NCBI RefSeq assembly: GCF_030814955.1
Contig: NZ_JAUSWB010000003.1
Coordinates: 62,001 to 126,000, forward strand
DNA length: 64,000 nucleotides
Reading direction: 5' to 3'
DNA from: Planomicrobium stackebrandtii
GTDB lineage: Bacteria > Bacillota > Bacilli > Bacillales_A > Planococcaceae
Part shown: positions 17,284 to 23,936 of the stretch, in pieces
Position numbering within the stretch: the first letter of the stretch is position 1
Layout: every line of letters starts with the position of its first letter
Made by a program: the position numbers and the translations under genes
The notes under the pieces: model-generated
Told to the model about the DNA's origin: nothing
Database searches by the model: none
Seen by the model: the letters and a program-made list of their open reading frames with translations, nothing else

Positions 17284-17317
17284 GGAGGTGAATCCCTCGT
17301 TTGAGGGAGACCAATTG
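17284..17317 (+). promoter_or_regulatory. Distal Shine-Dalgarno plus bridging hairpin before the second CNNM/HlyC gene
   Basis: GGAGGTG (17284-17290) is again exactly 31 nt before the start codon (TTG, 17315). TCCCTC (17293-17298) pairs with GAGGGA (17303-17308) around GTTT. Compared with 15881-15914 the stem is kept and extended by a compensating C-G pair while the loop differs, which favours RNA structure over sequence conservation alone. Confidence 0.65.
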
Positions 17318-18370
17318 GATGGACAAATAGTAATTAACTTAATACTCGTCGCGTTGCTGATCATCGCAACCGCATTTTTCGTAGGTGCCGAATTTGCTAT
17401 ATTAAAGGTACGGATGTCAAGAATTGACCAACTGATATCAGAAGGCAACAAAAAAGCTGTACGCGCCAAAGAAGTAGCCAATGATTTGGATTATTACCTG
17501 TCTGCCTGCCAGCTGGGTATTACGGTAACGGCCCTTGCACTTGGTGCATTAGGAGAGCCGACAGTTGAGCGTATGCTCCATCCGCTGTTCGATACTTTCG
17601 AAGTGTCGCCTGCGATGTCGACGTTCCTTTCCTATGCAATCGCACTCAGCATTGTAACGTTCCTGCACGTAGTCATCGGGGAATTGGCGCCTAAAACATT
17701 GGCGATTCAATATGCCGAGAAAATGACGCTGCTGCTCGCACCACCGCTTTACTGGTTCGGTAAAATCATGAACCCGTTCATTTGGGTGATGAATGGTTCG
17801 GCACGTCAGCTTTTGCGTTTATTCAAAGTAGAGCCAGCCGGCCACGAACAAGCCCATTCGGAAGAAGAATTAAAGCTGATCATGGCCGAAAGTTACCAGA
17901 GCGGTGAAATTAATCAAACCGAATTGACTTACTTGAAAAATATCTTTGCTTTTGACGACCGCATCGTCCGGAATATCATGATTCCGAAGTCAGAAATCGT
18001 TTCAGTCGACAGCCGCCTGACGCGTTCAGAGCTGTTTGAAGTATTGGACAAACACGAATATACCCGCTTCCCGGTAGCCCAACATGGCGATAAATCCCGG
18101 CTGATCGGATTCATCAATACGAAAGAACTTTTGACCAGCATGGCAGCAGGAAGAGAACAAAATCCGGAATCGTTCATCCACGAGATGCCGCGCTTCCCGG
18201 AAACGGCTCCGATCCAGACAGTATTGACCAAAATGCAGCAAAGCCGCACGCACATGGCGATCATCACCGCGAAAGACGGTACCACGTCCGGCCTTGTGAC
18301 GATGGAAGATATTCTAGAAGAAATTGTCGGAGAAATCAGCGACGACTCGTTCGAAGCAGAACCGACCTGA
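17315..18370 (+). CDS. CNNM/CorC-type membrane protein, short paralogue lacking the CorC_HlyC domain
   Basis: 351 aa from TTG. DUF21 domain (about 1-190; FFVGAEFAILK, SACQLGITVTALALGALG) and CBS pair (about 200-335) are closely similar to the preceding gene. The protein ends right after the LEEIVGEI motif that closes the CBS pair, so the C-terminal CorC_HlyC domain is absent. An ATG at 17282 is in frame but would encode a leader made from the Shine-Dalgarno and hairpin; TTG matches the paralogue's start. The pair is a tandem duplication, and the two may work as a heterodimer, since CNNM proteins are dimers. Confidence 0.9.
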   Translation: MDGQIVINLILVALLIIATAFFVGAEFAILKVRMSRIDQLISEGNKKAVRAKEVANDLDYYLSACQLGITVTALALGALGEPTVERMLHPLFDTFEVSPAMSTFLSYAIALSIVTFLHVVIGELAPKTLAIQYAEKMTLLLAPPLYWFGKIMNPFIWVMNGSARQLLRLFKVEPAGHEQAHSEEELKLIMAESYQSGEINQTELTYLKNIFAFDDRIVRNIMIPKSEIVSVDSRLTRSELFEVLDKHEYTRFPVAQHGDKSRLIGFINTKELLTSMAAGREQNPESFIHEMPRFPETAPIQTVLTKMQQSRTHMAIITAKDGTTSGLVTMEDILEEIVGEISDDSFEAEPT

Positions 18371-18386
18371 TCGGAATAAGGAAGGA

Positions 18387-18415
18387 GAGAAGCCCTCGAG
18401 GCTTCTCTTTTTTTG
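18387..18415 (+). terminator. Rho-independent terminator after the CNNM/HlyC pair
   Basis: Stem GAGAAGCC / GGCTTCTC with a 5 nt loop followed by TTTTTTT. Confidence 0.9.
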
Positions 18416-18474
18416 TTTTATGGAAAATTATTGATATAGTGGGAGTATAAAATTTTTCGTTAAGGAGCAGTTCC

Positions 18475-18954
18475 ATGCACAAGAAAACCGCAAGAAGATC
18501 CATCCTGTTTTTCGGCGCCTTGATCTTTTTCGCAGTCGCCGCATTTTTCAGCCTGTACGAAGGCAGCCAACTCGACGACGTATCGTGGGAGTGGCCGCAT
18601 TCCGCAGTTTTCACCAATTGGCTGAACGGTAAAGTCACATCAGCAGACGATATCTTGACGGTTGATTATTTGGTTTACGCGGCAAAATTCGAGCCGCTAT
18701 TCCCAATTATCATGTTCATTTCAGGCCTGATCTTGTTCCTGCAGCTGGCTTTCTGGGTGTTTAAAGGGAAAAAAACTGCACTGAGCGTATTTCTGATGGT
18801 TTTTGCGGTTATGTTGTTGGTTTTCAGCGGCACGTTGATGGCTTCGCCGACCGACGGACTCCAGTTGTTTTCCAGAATTTTTCTTGGGAGCGCAATTCTT
18901 ATCGTGGCAAGTTGTATCTTTTGGCTAATCAAGGAGAGGAGACTTCCGTATTAG
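18475..18954 (+). CDS. Hypothetical membrane protein
   Basis: 159 aa. A basic N-terminus is followed by a hydrophobic segment (about 9-28), a 50-residue polar, probably extracytoplasmic stretch, then three hydrophobic segments (about 76-96, 104-124, 130-152). No family recognised. The start is the ATG at 18475 with AAGGAG eight bases before it. It is preceded by the terminator of the CNNM pair and followed directly by array C, without an ordinary hairpin terminator. Confidence 0.75.
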   Translation: MHKKTARRSILFFGALIFFAVAAFFSLYEGSQLDDVSWEWPHSAVFTNWLNGKVTSADDILTVDYLVYAAKFEPLFPIIMFISGLILFLQLAFWVFKGKKTALSVFLMVFAVMLLVFSGTLMASPTDGLQLFSRIFLGSAILIVASCIFWLIKERRLPY

Positions 18955-18959
18955 ACTGG

Positions 18960-19075
18960 TTGTTTGCGGAAAATGTGGGTTTGTTTGCGGAATAAAACTT
19001 TTGTTTGCAGAATATCCCACTTTGTTTGCGCAATCCCGTCTTTTATTTGCGGAATAAAGGGGTTTATTTGCAGCA
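18960..19075. repeat. Array C: six units, 20-21 bp period, core TTGTTTGCGGAAT
   Basis: Cores start at 18960, 18981, 19001, 19022, 19043 and 19064 (steps 21, 20, 21, 21, 21). Core variants are TTGTTTGCGGAA, TTGTTTGCAGAA, TTGTTTGCGCAA and TTATTTGCGGAA; the 7-8 bp between them vary. The array begins 6 bp after the stop codon of the membrane protein gene. It is a diverged sister of array D, with the same order of core variants and the same step pattern. Confidence 0.88.
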
Positions 19076-19148
19076 CAGAAGAATCTGGCAAAAAGGGGTA
19101 GAATGAGGGTAAGCAAAATCCAAAATCCAGCGTAAGGAGGGAGAATTA

Positions 19149-19502
19149 ATGGCTTTCGAGACGATCGACGACTATATCCGGGAAGCTCCAGAAGACGTGC
19201 GGGAAATTTTGCAGACACTGCGGCTCATCATTCAAGAAGAGGCGCCGGAAGCTGAAGAGGCGATCCGCTACCAAATGCCGACGTTTATTCTGCATGGCAA
19301 TCTGGTGCATTTTGCGGCATTTAAAAACCATATCGGATTTTATCCTGTGCCCAGTGGAATCACGGCTTTTCAGCTAGAGCTTGCTCCGTACAAGCAAGGA
19401 AAAGGATCAGTTCAGTTTCCGTTGGATAAGCCCATGCCCTATGACTTGATTCGCCGGATTGTCCGGTTTCGGGTGGCAGAGAACCTTGCGAAAGCGAAAT
19501 AA
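19149..19502 (+). CDS. DUF1801 family protein (YdhG-like)
   Basis: 117 aa soluble protein with the DUF1801 fold: an N-terminal helical part (ETIDDYIREAPEDVREILQTL), the conserved EAIRYQMPTF strand-turn near residue 39, and VHFAAFKNHIGFYP near residue 56. Members are often called iron chaperone-like (Bacillus YdhG), but the biochemical role is weakly established. AAGGAGGG nine bases before the ATG supports the start. It is a single gene between array C and a terminator. Confidence 0.88.
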   Translation: MAFETIDDYIREAPEDVREILQTLRLIIQEEAPEAEEAIRYQMPTFILHGNLVHFAAFKNHIGFYPVPSGITAFQLELAPYKQGKGSVQFPLDKPMPYDLIRRIVRFRVAENLAKAK

Positions 19503-19510
19503 CGTAGACG

Positions 19511-19545
19511 AGCAGGCAGGCCAAGTGGGTCTGCCTGCTTGTTTG
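19511..19545 (+). terminator. Probable terminator after the DUF1801 gene
   Basis: Stem AGCAGGCAG / CTGCCTGCT with an 11 nt loop; the T run is interrupted (TTGTTT). The next 60 bp hold three weak 20-21 bp spaced segments (19540, 19561, 19581) that may be a decayed periodic array. Confidence 0.65.
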
Positions 19546-19718
19546 CAGTTTGCGTGCGGGATTCTGCATGTTGCTTATCGATTTCCGCAACTTGCTTGAA
19601 AAGAAGAGACGGGATATGGAATTTTACATATGCTAAGGCTATAGATATTCTCCATGCCAGGCTGCAACAAAAGGAGTAAAGAAGGACCTCATAAACTGAG
19701 GGGAAGGGGTGGCGTTGA

Positions 19719-20177
19719 ATGAAAGTGTCATTGAATATCGATAGCGGGTTTAAGGAAACGAAAGTGATCATTGAGTGCAGCGAAATGGATGACTCTATAA
19801 AAAGCATCATTGATTTTATAAAAGGGCAGGATACACGGTTCTTGGTTGGACGGGACGGTGATATGCAGCACATTTTGAAGCCGGCGGAAATTCATTATTT
19901 TCACACAAACAGCGATACTGTAGCGGCGGTGACAGAAAAAGGTGAGTTTCGCCTGAAGGAAAAACTCTATGAATTGGAAGAGGTTTTGCCGCCGAGCCAG
20001 TTTATACGGCTCTCGAAATCGGTCATTGCCAATCTGGATGAATTAAGCCGCTTTGAAGCTTCTTTCAACGGCACGCTATGCGTTTATTTCAAATCAGGGG
20101 CAAAGGAATACGTCTCTCGGAATTATGTCAACGCCATTAAAGAATCTTTGAAAATGAACAGGAGGAAAGAAAAATGA
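19719..20177 (+). CDS. LytTR family DNA-binding regulator
   Basis: 152 aa. The C-terminal LytTR domain (about 55-150) is clear: ILKPAEIHYFHTNSD, then FRLKEKLYELEEVLPPSQFIRLSKS.VIANLDELSRFE, a typical beta-type DNA-binding domain. The N-terminal 50 residues do not form a receiver domain. It overlaps a DUF3021 membrane protein by 4 bp; LytTR-DUF3021 pairs are common in Firmicutes and behave as regulator plus membrane inhibitor or sensor controlling their own operon. AAGGGGTGGCG lies before the ATG. Confidence 0.92.
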   Translation: MKVSLNIDSGFKETKVIIECSEMDDSIKSIIDFIKGQDTRFLVGRDGDMQHILKPAEIHYFHTNSDTVAAVTEKGEFRLKEKLYELEEVLPPSQFIRLSKSVIANLDELSRFEASFNGTLCVYFKSGAKEYVSRNYVNAIKESLKMNRRKEK

Positions 20178-20581
20178 AAAACTTTGTGGTCAGAAGTATA
20201 ATGGGGATATTCTTCGGAGCTTTTCTCAGCGTCGTCATGACGAATTCGGTGGTTTTGAGCGGCCAGGAAACCTTGGATAGTGAGTTGTTTTTACGCAACT
20301 CACTGGGCAGCATGCTGTGCGGCTGGTTTTTCACGGCCAGTACACTGTATTTTGAAAACCACAAATGGTCGCTGCGGCGGCAAACGGTGACGCATTTTGC
20401 GACCGTTATCGTACTGTACTTCGTATTGGCCATTGGCATCGGCTGGTTCCCCTTTACTGTGCCAAGCTTTTTGCTGATGCTCGCAATCTTTGTGGTTTTC
20501 TACGCATTGTTCTGGACCGCTTTTTACTTTTACTTTAAAAACCAGGCGCAAAAGTTGAATAAAGAATTAAACCACAAATAA
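20174..20581 (+). CDS. DUF3021 family membrane protein, partner of the LytTR regulator
   Basis: 135 aa with four predicted membrane segments (about 5-28, 42-60, 73-92, 96-120) and a short basic, cytoplasmic C-terminus (KNQAQKLNKELNHK). The size and four-helix layout match DUF3021 proteins. The ATGA overlap with the LytTR gene shows translational coupling. By family precedent it probably restrains the LytTR protein at the membrane (inference). A strong terminator follows 8 bp after the stop. Confidence 0.88.
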   Translation: MKNFVVRSIMGIFFGAFLSVVMTNSVVLSGQETLDSELFLRNSLGSMLCGWFFTASTLYFENHKWSLRRQTVTHFATVIVLYFVLAIGIGWFPFTVPSFLLMLAIFVVFYALFWTAFYFYFKNQAQKLNKELNHK

Positions 20582-20588
20582 TAGGGTA

Positions 20589-20613
20589 AACCAGCCGCCA
20601 GCGGCTGGTTTTT
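20589..20613 (+). terminator. Rho-independent terminator after LytTR-DUF3021
   Basis: Stem AACCAGCCGC / GCGGCTGGTT with minimal loop, then TTT. Confidence 0.88.
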
Positions 20614-20641
20614 GATTGCTGGAAAAGAGAAGATTTGCTAG

Positions 20642-20760
20642 TTGTTTGCGGAATCTCACGGCTTCTTTGCGGAATAAATCATTTGTTTGCGGAATATCCC
20701 CCGTTGTTTGCGCAATCGGACGCTTTATTTGCGCAATCCACGGGTTTGTTTGCAGAATCC
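20642..20760. repeat. Array D: six units, 20-21 bp period, core TTGTTTGCGGAAT
   Basis: Cores start at 20642, 20663, 20683, 20704, 20725 and 20746 (steps 21, 20, 21, 21, 21), the same series as array C. Variants occur in the same order (GCGGAAT, GCGGAATAAA, GCGGAATATCCC, GCGCAATC, TTATTTGCG, GCAGAAT), so C and D descend from one array, diverging mostly between the cores. It lies between the LytTR operon terminator and the terminator of the convergent small-gene operon. Confidence 0.88.
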
Positions 20761-20796
20761 AGTTTTCGGGACACATCTGCACTTTCGCAACAGAAA

Positions 20797-20832
20797 AATA
20801 CGCTTTCGGCATACCATGCTGAAAGCGTATTT
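20797..20832 (-). terminator. Terminator of the minus-strand small membrane protein operon
   Basis: Arms AAATACGCTTTC and GAAAGCGTATTT with an inner GCAT-type pairing, 5 bp from the stop of the 20838-21011 gene; on the minus strand it ends in T residues. Confidence 0.75.
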
Positions 20833-20837
20833 CCCTT

Positions 20838-21011
20838 CTATCTATGTACTTTTCTACCAAGCTCTAATTGTTTTTGCTCCAAAGCAATTTTGTCGCGCTC
20901 TAAGTGGATTTCGGCCAGTTTGATCTGCGATTTCCGGTAGATGTCAAAGCCAGCCAAAAGAAGGAAGCCGACGCCGATGATGGCCATCAGCATGTAGAAT
21001 CCGATTTCCAT
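20838..21011 (-). CDS. Small membrane protein with charged C-terminal helix
   Basis: 57 aa: one N-terminal membrane segment (about 5-24, MLMAIIGVGFLLLAGFDIY) followed by a charged helix (KLAEIHLERDKIALEQKQLEL). AGGAGG seven bases before the ATG at 21011 makes this start convincing, although the frame is open further upstream through the disrupted gene 21052-21305. It is the last of three small genes in a minus-strand operon. The layout resembles the other small gene of the operon (21328-21495): a membrane anchor plus charged tail. Function unknown. Confidence 0.75.
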   Translation of the reverse strand: MEIGFYMLMAIIGVGFLLLAGFDIYRKSQIKLAEIHLERDKIALEQKQLELGRKVHR

Positions 21012-21051
21012 GATAAGTCCTCCTATTTTGCTAGTAGATGAAATTCCAAAG

Positions 21052-21305
21052 CTATCCATGAAGCGCCTGTTGTGCCTGACGCTGATTTTCTTCGCGACAT
21101 AAAAGTCGTACTGGGCGGCGTTGCGCATTTGAGGGGCACCGATATGGCCTTCGGTGCCGTATACGTTGGCGTTGACTCTCAACACGGTGTCATAGGTGAT
21201 GCCCAGGGCGCAGAGTCTGCCCACCGCTTTGTAGTACATATCATCGCCGAAAGCGGTATACACCAAATGTTTTCGTTTGAAAAAAAGTCGCCGGATCACT
21301 CCCAT
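21052..21305 (-). pseudogene. Small conserved-looking protein with an apparent 1 nt frameshift
   Basis: The start at 21305 (GGAGGGG upstream) encodes IRRLFFKRKHLVYTAF, then YDFYVAKK near residue 73. In the sequence as given the frame continues through ISVRHNRR..., runs over the ribosome binding site of the next gene and fuses in frame with it. Adding one A in the run at 21086-21089 gives instead KNQRQAQQALHG and a stop at 21052-21054, a natural amphipathic ending 40 bp before the next start. This looks like a 1 nt deletion in a homopolymer, either a real mutation or a sequencing error. The intact protein would be 84 aa; the family was not recognised. Confidence 0.6.
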
Positions 21306-21327
21306 ACCGTCCAACCCCTCCCAAAAA

Positions 21328-21495
21328 CTATGGTCTCCGCTGCAGCTCTTCGGCAATTGTCTTCAAATAGGCATTGCGCTCTTTCGCCAGCTTCAAAGCA
21401 GCCATCACGGCATAAATGATAAAGCCGAATACCACTAAATAAAACAGGATCGATAAAATTGGAATCAAGAAGAAAAACTCATTCATTGCACTCAT
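21328..21495 (-). CDS. Small membrane protein (55 aa)
   Basis: Begins ATG at 21495 with AGGAGGTG five bases upstream. One strong membrane segment (about 7-32, FFFLIPILSILFYLVVFGFI) is followed by a charged helix (LKLAKERNAYLKTIAEELQ). It is the first gene of a three-gene minus-strand operon, 22 bp before the next start. The combination of one anchor and a short cytoplasmic helix is shared with the last gene of the operon. Function unknown. Confidence 0.75.
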   Translation of the reverse strand: MSAMNEFFFLIPILSILFYLVVFGFIIYAVMAALKLAKERNAYLKTIAEELQRRP

Positions 21496-21642
21496 GGAAG
21501 CACCTCCTCATATCCTTAATACGCAAGAAGAGAAAAATCGTTTCAAAAAGTTTACGTGGCCAATAATCTTTGGAACCTATCCCTTGATGGAACGTATGGA
21601 TAAAGAAAGAACGGCTTACGGAATAACAAAGGAGGGATTTTC

Positions 21643-22044
21643 ATGGACAACTTTACTTGGTTGCTTATCATAGTTGGAACCATACTCCTCATCGTTATGG
21701 CAAATCGGTATTTTACTTGGTGGGCAAAGAGCTTGGCGGTCATCTATTACGGCACTTTAACATTCCTCTTCATCGGTATGACCCGGAGCATCAATGAAAA
21801 ATACAGCGGCATCATCCCGGTTCCTGAAGCGTATTGGGATGAAAACTCCCAATGGGCGTACACGGCATCACATTTGTTTTTGTTGCCATTCATCAGAATT
21901 CTGTTTTACCTTTACTATCGATGGTTCACGAATGCACAGTCCCTAACCGCGATAATCCTGATCACCATCAGCCTGCTGCCGGCAGCGGCACTGGTATTTT
22001 TCTTTTATTTCATCATCGATTTCGGCTATGGCTACCGGCCGTAA
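21643..22044 (+). CDS. Hypothetical membrane protein
   Basis: 133 aa with four predicted membrane segments (about 5-20, 26-47, 76-92, 103-125); a short polar loop (NEKYSGIIPVPEAYWDEN) lies between the second and third. No family recognised. AAAGGAGGG ten bases before the ATG supports the start. It is divergent from the small-gene operon and monocistronic; the flotillin gene follows 153 bp later with its own leader. Confidence 0.75.
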   Translation: MDNFTWLLIIVGTILLIVMANRYFTWWAKSLAVIYYGTLTFLFIGMTRSINEKYSGIIPVPEAYWDENSQWAYTASHLFLLPFIRILFYLYYRWFTNAQSLTAIILITISLLPAAALVFFFYFIIDFGYGYRP

Positions 22045-22197
22045 AACGCACCAGTTTTTGTTTTTCTGTAAAAACATTCCCTTTTTTTGAAACATTTTGA
22101 TAACACTTCCGTATACTTACTATAAGCCTCTATCGTGTACATAAGAAATAGCTGGACGGCAAGAGGCAATCATTAGACTAGAAGGAGTGGAAGCAGC

Positions 22198-23694
22198 ATG
22201 GAATCCATAGGCATCATTACAGTAGTTATTGCGTTGCTGATCATCGCCGCAATCGCGGGTGTCGGTTATTTTTTCTGGATGAAAATCCGGTACCGCACCG
22301 CCAAATCCAATGAAGCATTGATCATTACCGGACCAAAACTTGGTGATCCGGAAAAAGATACCAACATCTTCACCGACGACGAAGGCCGTTCGATGAAAAT
22401 TATACGAGGCGGCGGTTACTTGCTGAGACGCTTCCAAACGTCAACGCCTGTCAGTTTAACGTCGTTCCAGCTGAAATTGGCAACACCGCGCGTTTATACA
22501 AATGCTGGGGTACCGATTGTGGCGGACGCTGTTGCGATGGTGAAAGTTGCCGATACGCTGAACGGCATCGCCAATTACGCCGAGCAGTTTCTTGGCAAAG
22601 AACAGGAAGAAATCGAAACCGAAATCATCGAAGTGCTGGGCAGTAATTTGCGTGCGATCCTGTCGAAAATGACGGTTGAAGACATTAACAGCGACCGCGA
22701 AAAATTCAACACGGACGTGCAGGACATCGCCCAGAAGCAGCTTGATTTGATGGGCTTTAAAATCACGTCACTCGGCTTGACCGATTTGCGTGATGCCGAT
22801 GAAAACAACGGCTACCTGGAAAACCTGGGCCGCCCGCGTATTGCGGAAGTCCGCAAGCTGGCTGAAATCGCGGAAGCGAACACGGAGCGAGAAACACGCA
22901 TTCACCGTGCGCAAACTGATCAGGAAGCGAAAGAGGAAGAATATTTGCGCCAGATTTCCACCGCGCAATCGAAAAAAGAAAAAGACATCAAAGACGCTGC
23001 GTTCAAAGAAGAAACCGAGCGTGCGCGCGCCAAGTCCGAGCAGTCATACGAACTGGAAAAAGCCAAGCTGGCGATGCAAATCCAGGAAGAAGAATTGAGC
23101 ATGCAATTTGCAGCGCGGGAACGCGCCGTTAAGCTGGAAGAAGAAGAAAGCAAAGTGCGTAAGACAAAAGCCGATGCAACTTATTACGAAACGACGCGTT
23201 CTGCAGAAGCCGATGCCCGCCGTGCCGTCATCGACGGGGAAGCGAAAGCGAAGATCAAACGCGACGAAGGTTCTGCAGAAGCGGAAGTTATCCGCGAACG
23301 AGGAAAAGCGGAAGCCGAATCCCGCAAACTGTTGGCAGAAGCCATGGAAGAGCACGGCGATGTCATCATCACCGAAAAACTGATCGACATGCTGCCGGTC
23401 TTTGCCGAGAAAGTCGCATTGCCGCTCAGCAATATCGACTCGGTGAAAATCATTGATTCCGGCAACGGCCAAGGCATTCCGTCCTTCGGCAAAAGCGTCA
23501 CCAAAACGATGGTCGACATGCAGGAGCCGCTCAAGGAAATGACCGGCATCGACGTCGGCGAATTGCTGAAGTCCTATGTGAACCGCAACAAAGCCGCTAA
23601 TCCGCAGCAGGGACCGGCTGCAACATTGCCGATTGTCCAAAAAGAAGAGTCAACACTTGAACCAGATGCCAACGACACGCAAGAAGACCGCTAA
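22198..23694 (+). CDS. floT: Flotillin-like SPFH protein (FloT/YuaG family)
   Basis: 498 aa. An N-terminal membrane segment (about 6-27) is followed by an SPFH/PHB domain (about 30-190; SNEALIITGPK) and a long coiled coil rich in Glu-Ala repeats (about 210-400; AEARKLAE-type, EAKAKIKRDEGSAEAE). The C-terminus is Gln/Pro-rich and variable. Flotillins organise liquid-ordered membrane microdomains and influence signalling and secretion. In Bacillus the gene follows an NfeD-like partner (yuaF); none is seen here. The start has AAGGAGTGG ten bases upstream. It ends before a strong terminator. Confidence 0.93.
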   Translation: MESIGIITVVIALLIIAAIAGVGYFFWMKIRYRTAKSNEALIITGPKLGDPEKDTNIFTDDEGRSMKIIRGGGYLLRRFQTSTPVSLTSFQLKLATPRVYTNAGVPIVADAVAMVKVADTLNGIANYAEQFLGKEQEEIETEIIEVLGSNLRAILSKMTVEDINSDREKFNTDVQDIAQKQLDLMGFKITSLGLTDLRDADENNGYLENLGRPRIAEVRKLAEIAEANTERETRIHRAQTDQEAKEEEYLRQISTAQSKKEKDIKDAAFKEETERARAKSEQSYELEKAKLAMQIQEEELSMQFAARERAVKLEEEESKVRKTKADATYYETTRSAEADARRAVIDGEAKAKIKRDEGSAEAEVIRERGKAEAESRKLLAEAMEEHGDVIITEKLIDMLPVFAEKVALPLSNIDSVKIIDSGNGQGIPSFGKSVTKTMVDMQEPLKEMTGIDVGELLKSYVNRNKAANPQQGPAATLPIVQKEESTLEPDANDTQEDR

Positions 23695-23702
23695 AGCGGA
23701 AT

Positions 23703-23741
23703 AAAACCCATCACCTCTTTCGAAGAGGTGGCGGGTTTTTC
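23703..23741 (+). terminator. Rho-independent terminator after the flotillin gene
   Basis: Stem AAACCC.CACCTCTT / AAGAGGTG.GGGTTT around TCGA, then TTTTT. Confidence 0.88.
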
Positions 23742-23936
23742 TCTTGCCTGGCTGCTGTTCAAATCCGATTAATCGACATGATTCCATAAAAAGATGCTAT
23801 TATATCTGTAGATTGGCACAAAAGAGATTTTAGAAAATGGCCAAATTGACGAAATGGGACAACTGATTTTATTCAAAAGATAGAGAGCTGCGCCAAGGGA
23901 AAAATCTTGTGAGTTGTAATCTAAGGGGGAAATTTC

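Noticed and set aside
18957..19075. CRISPR array
   Set aside because: Repeat core (13 bp) and spacer (7-8 bp) are far too short, the core varies, and there are no cas genes nearby. The same holds for the other arrays.
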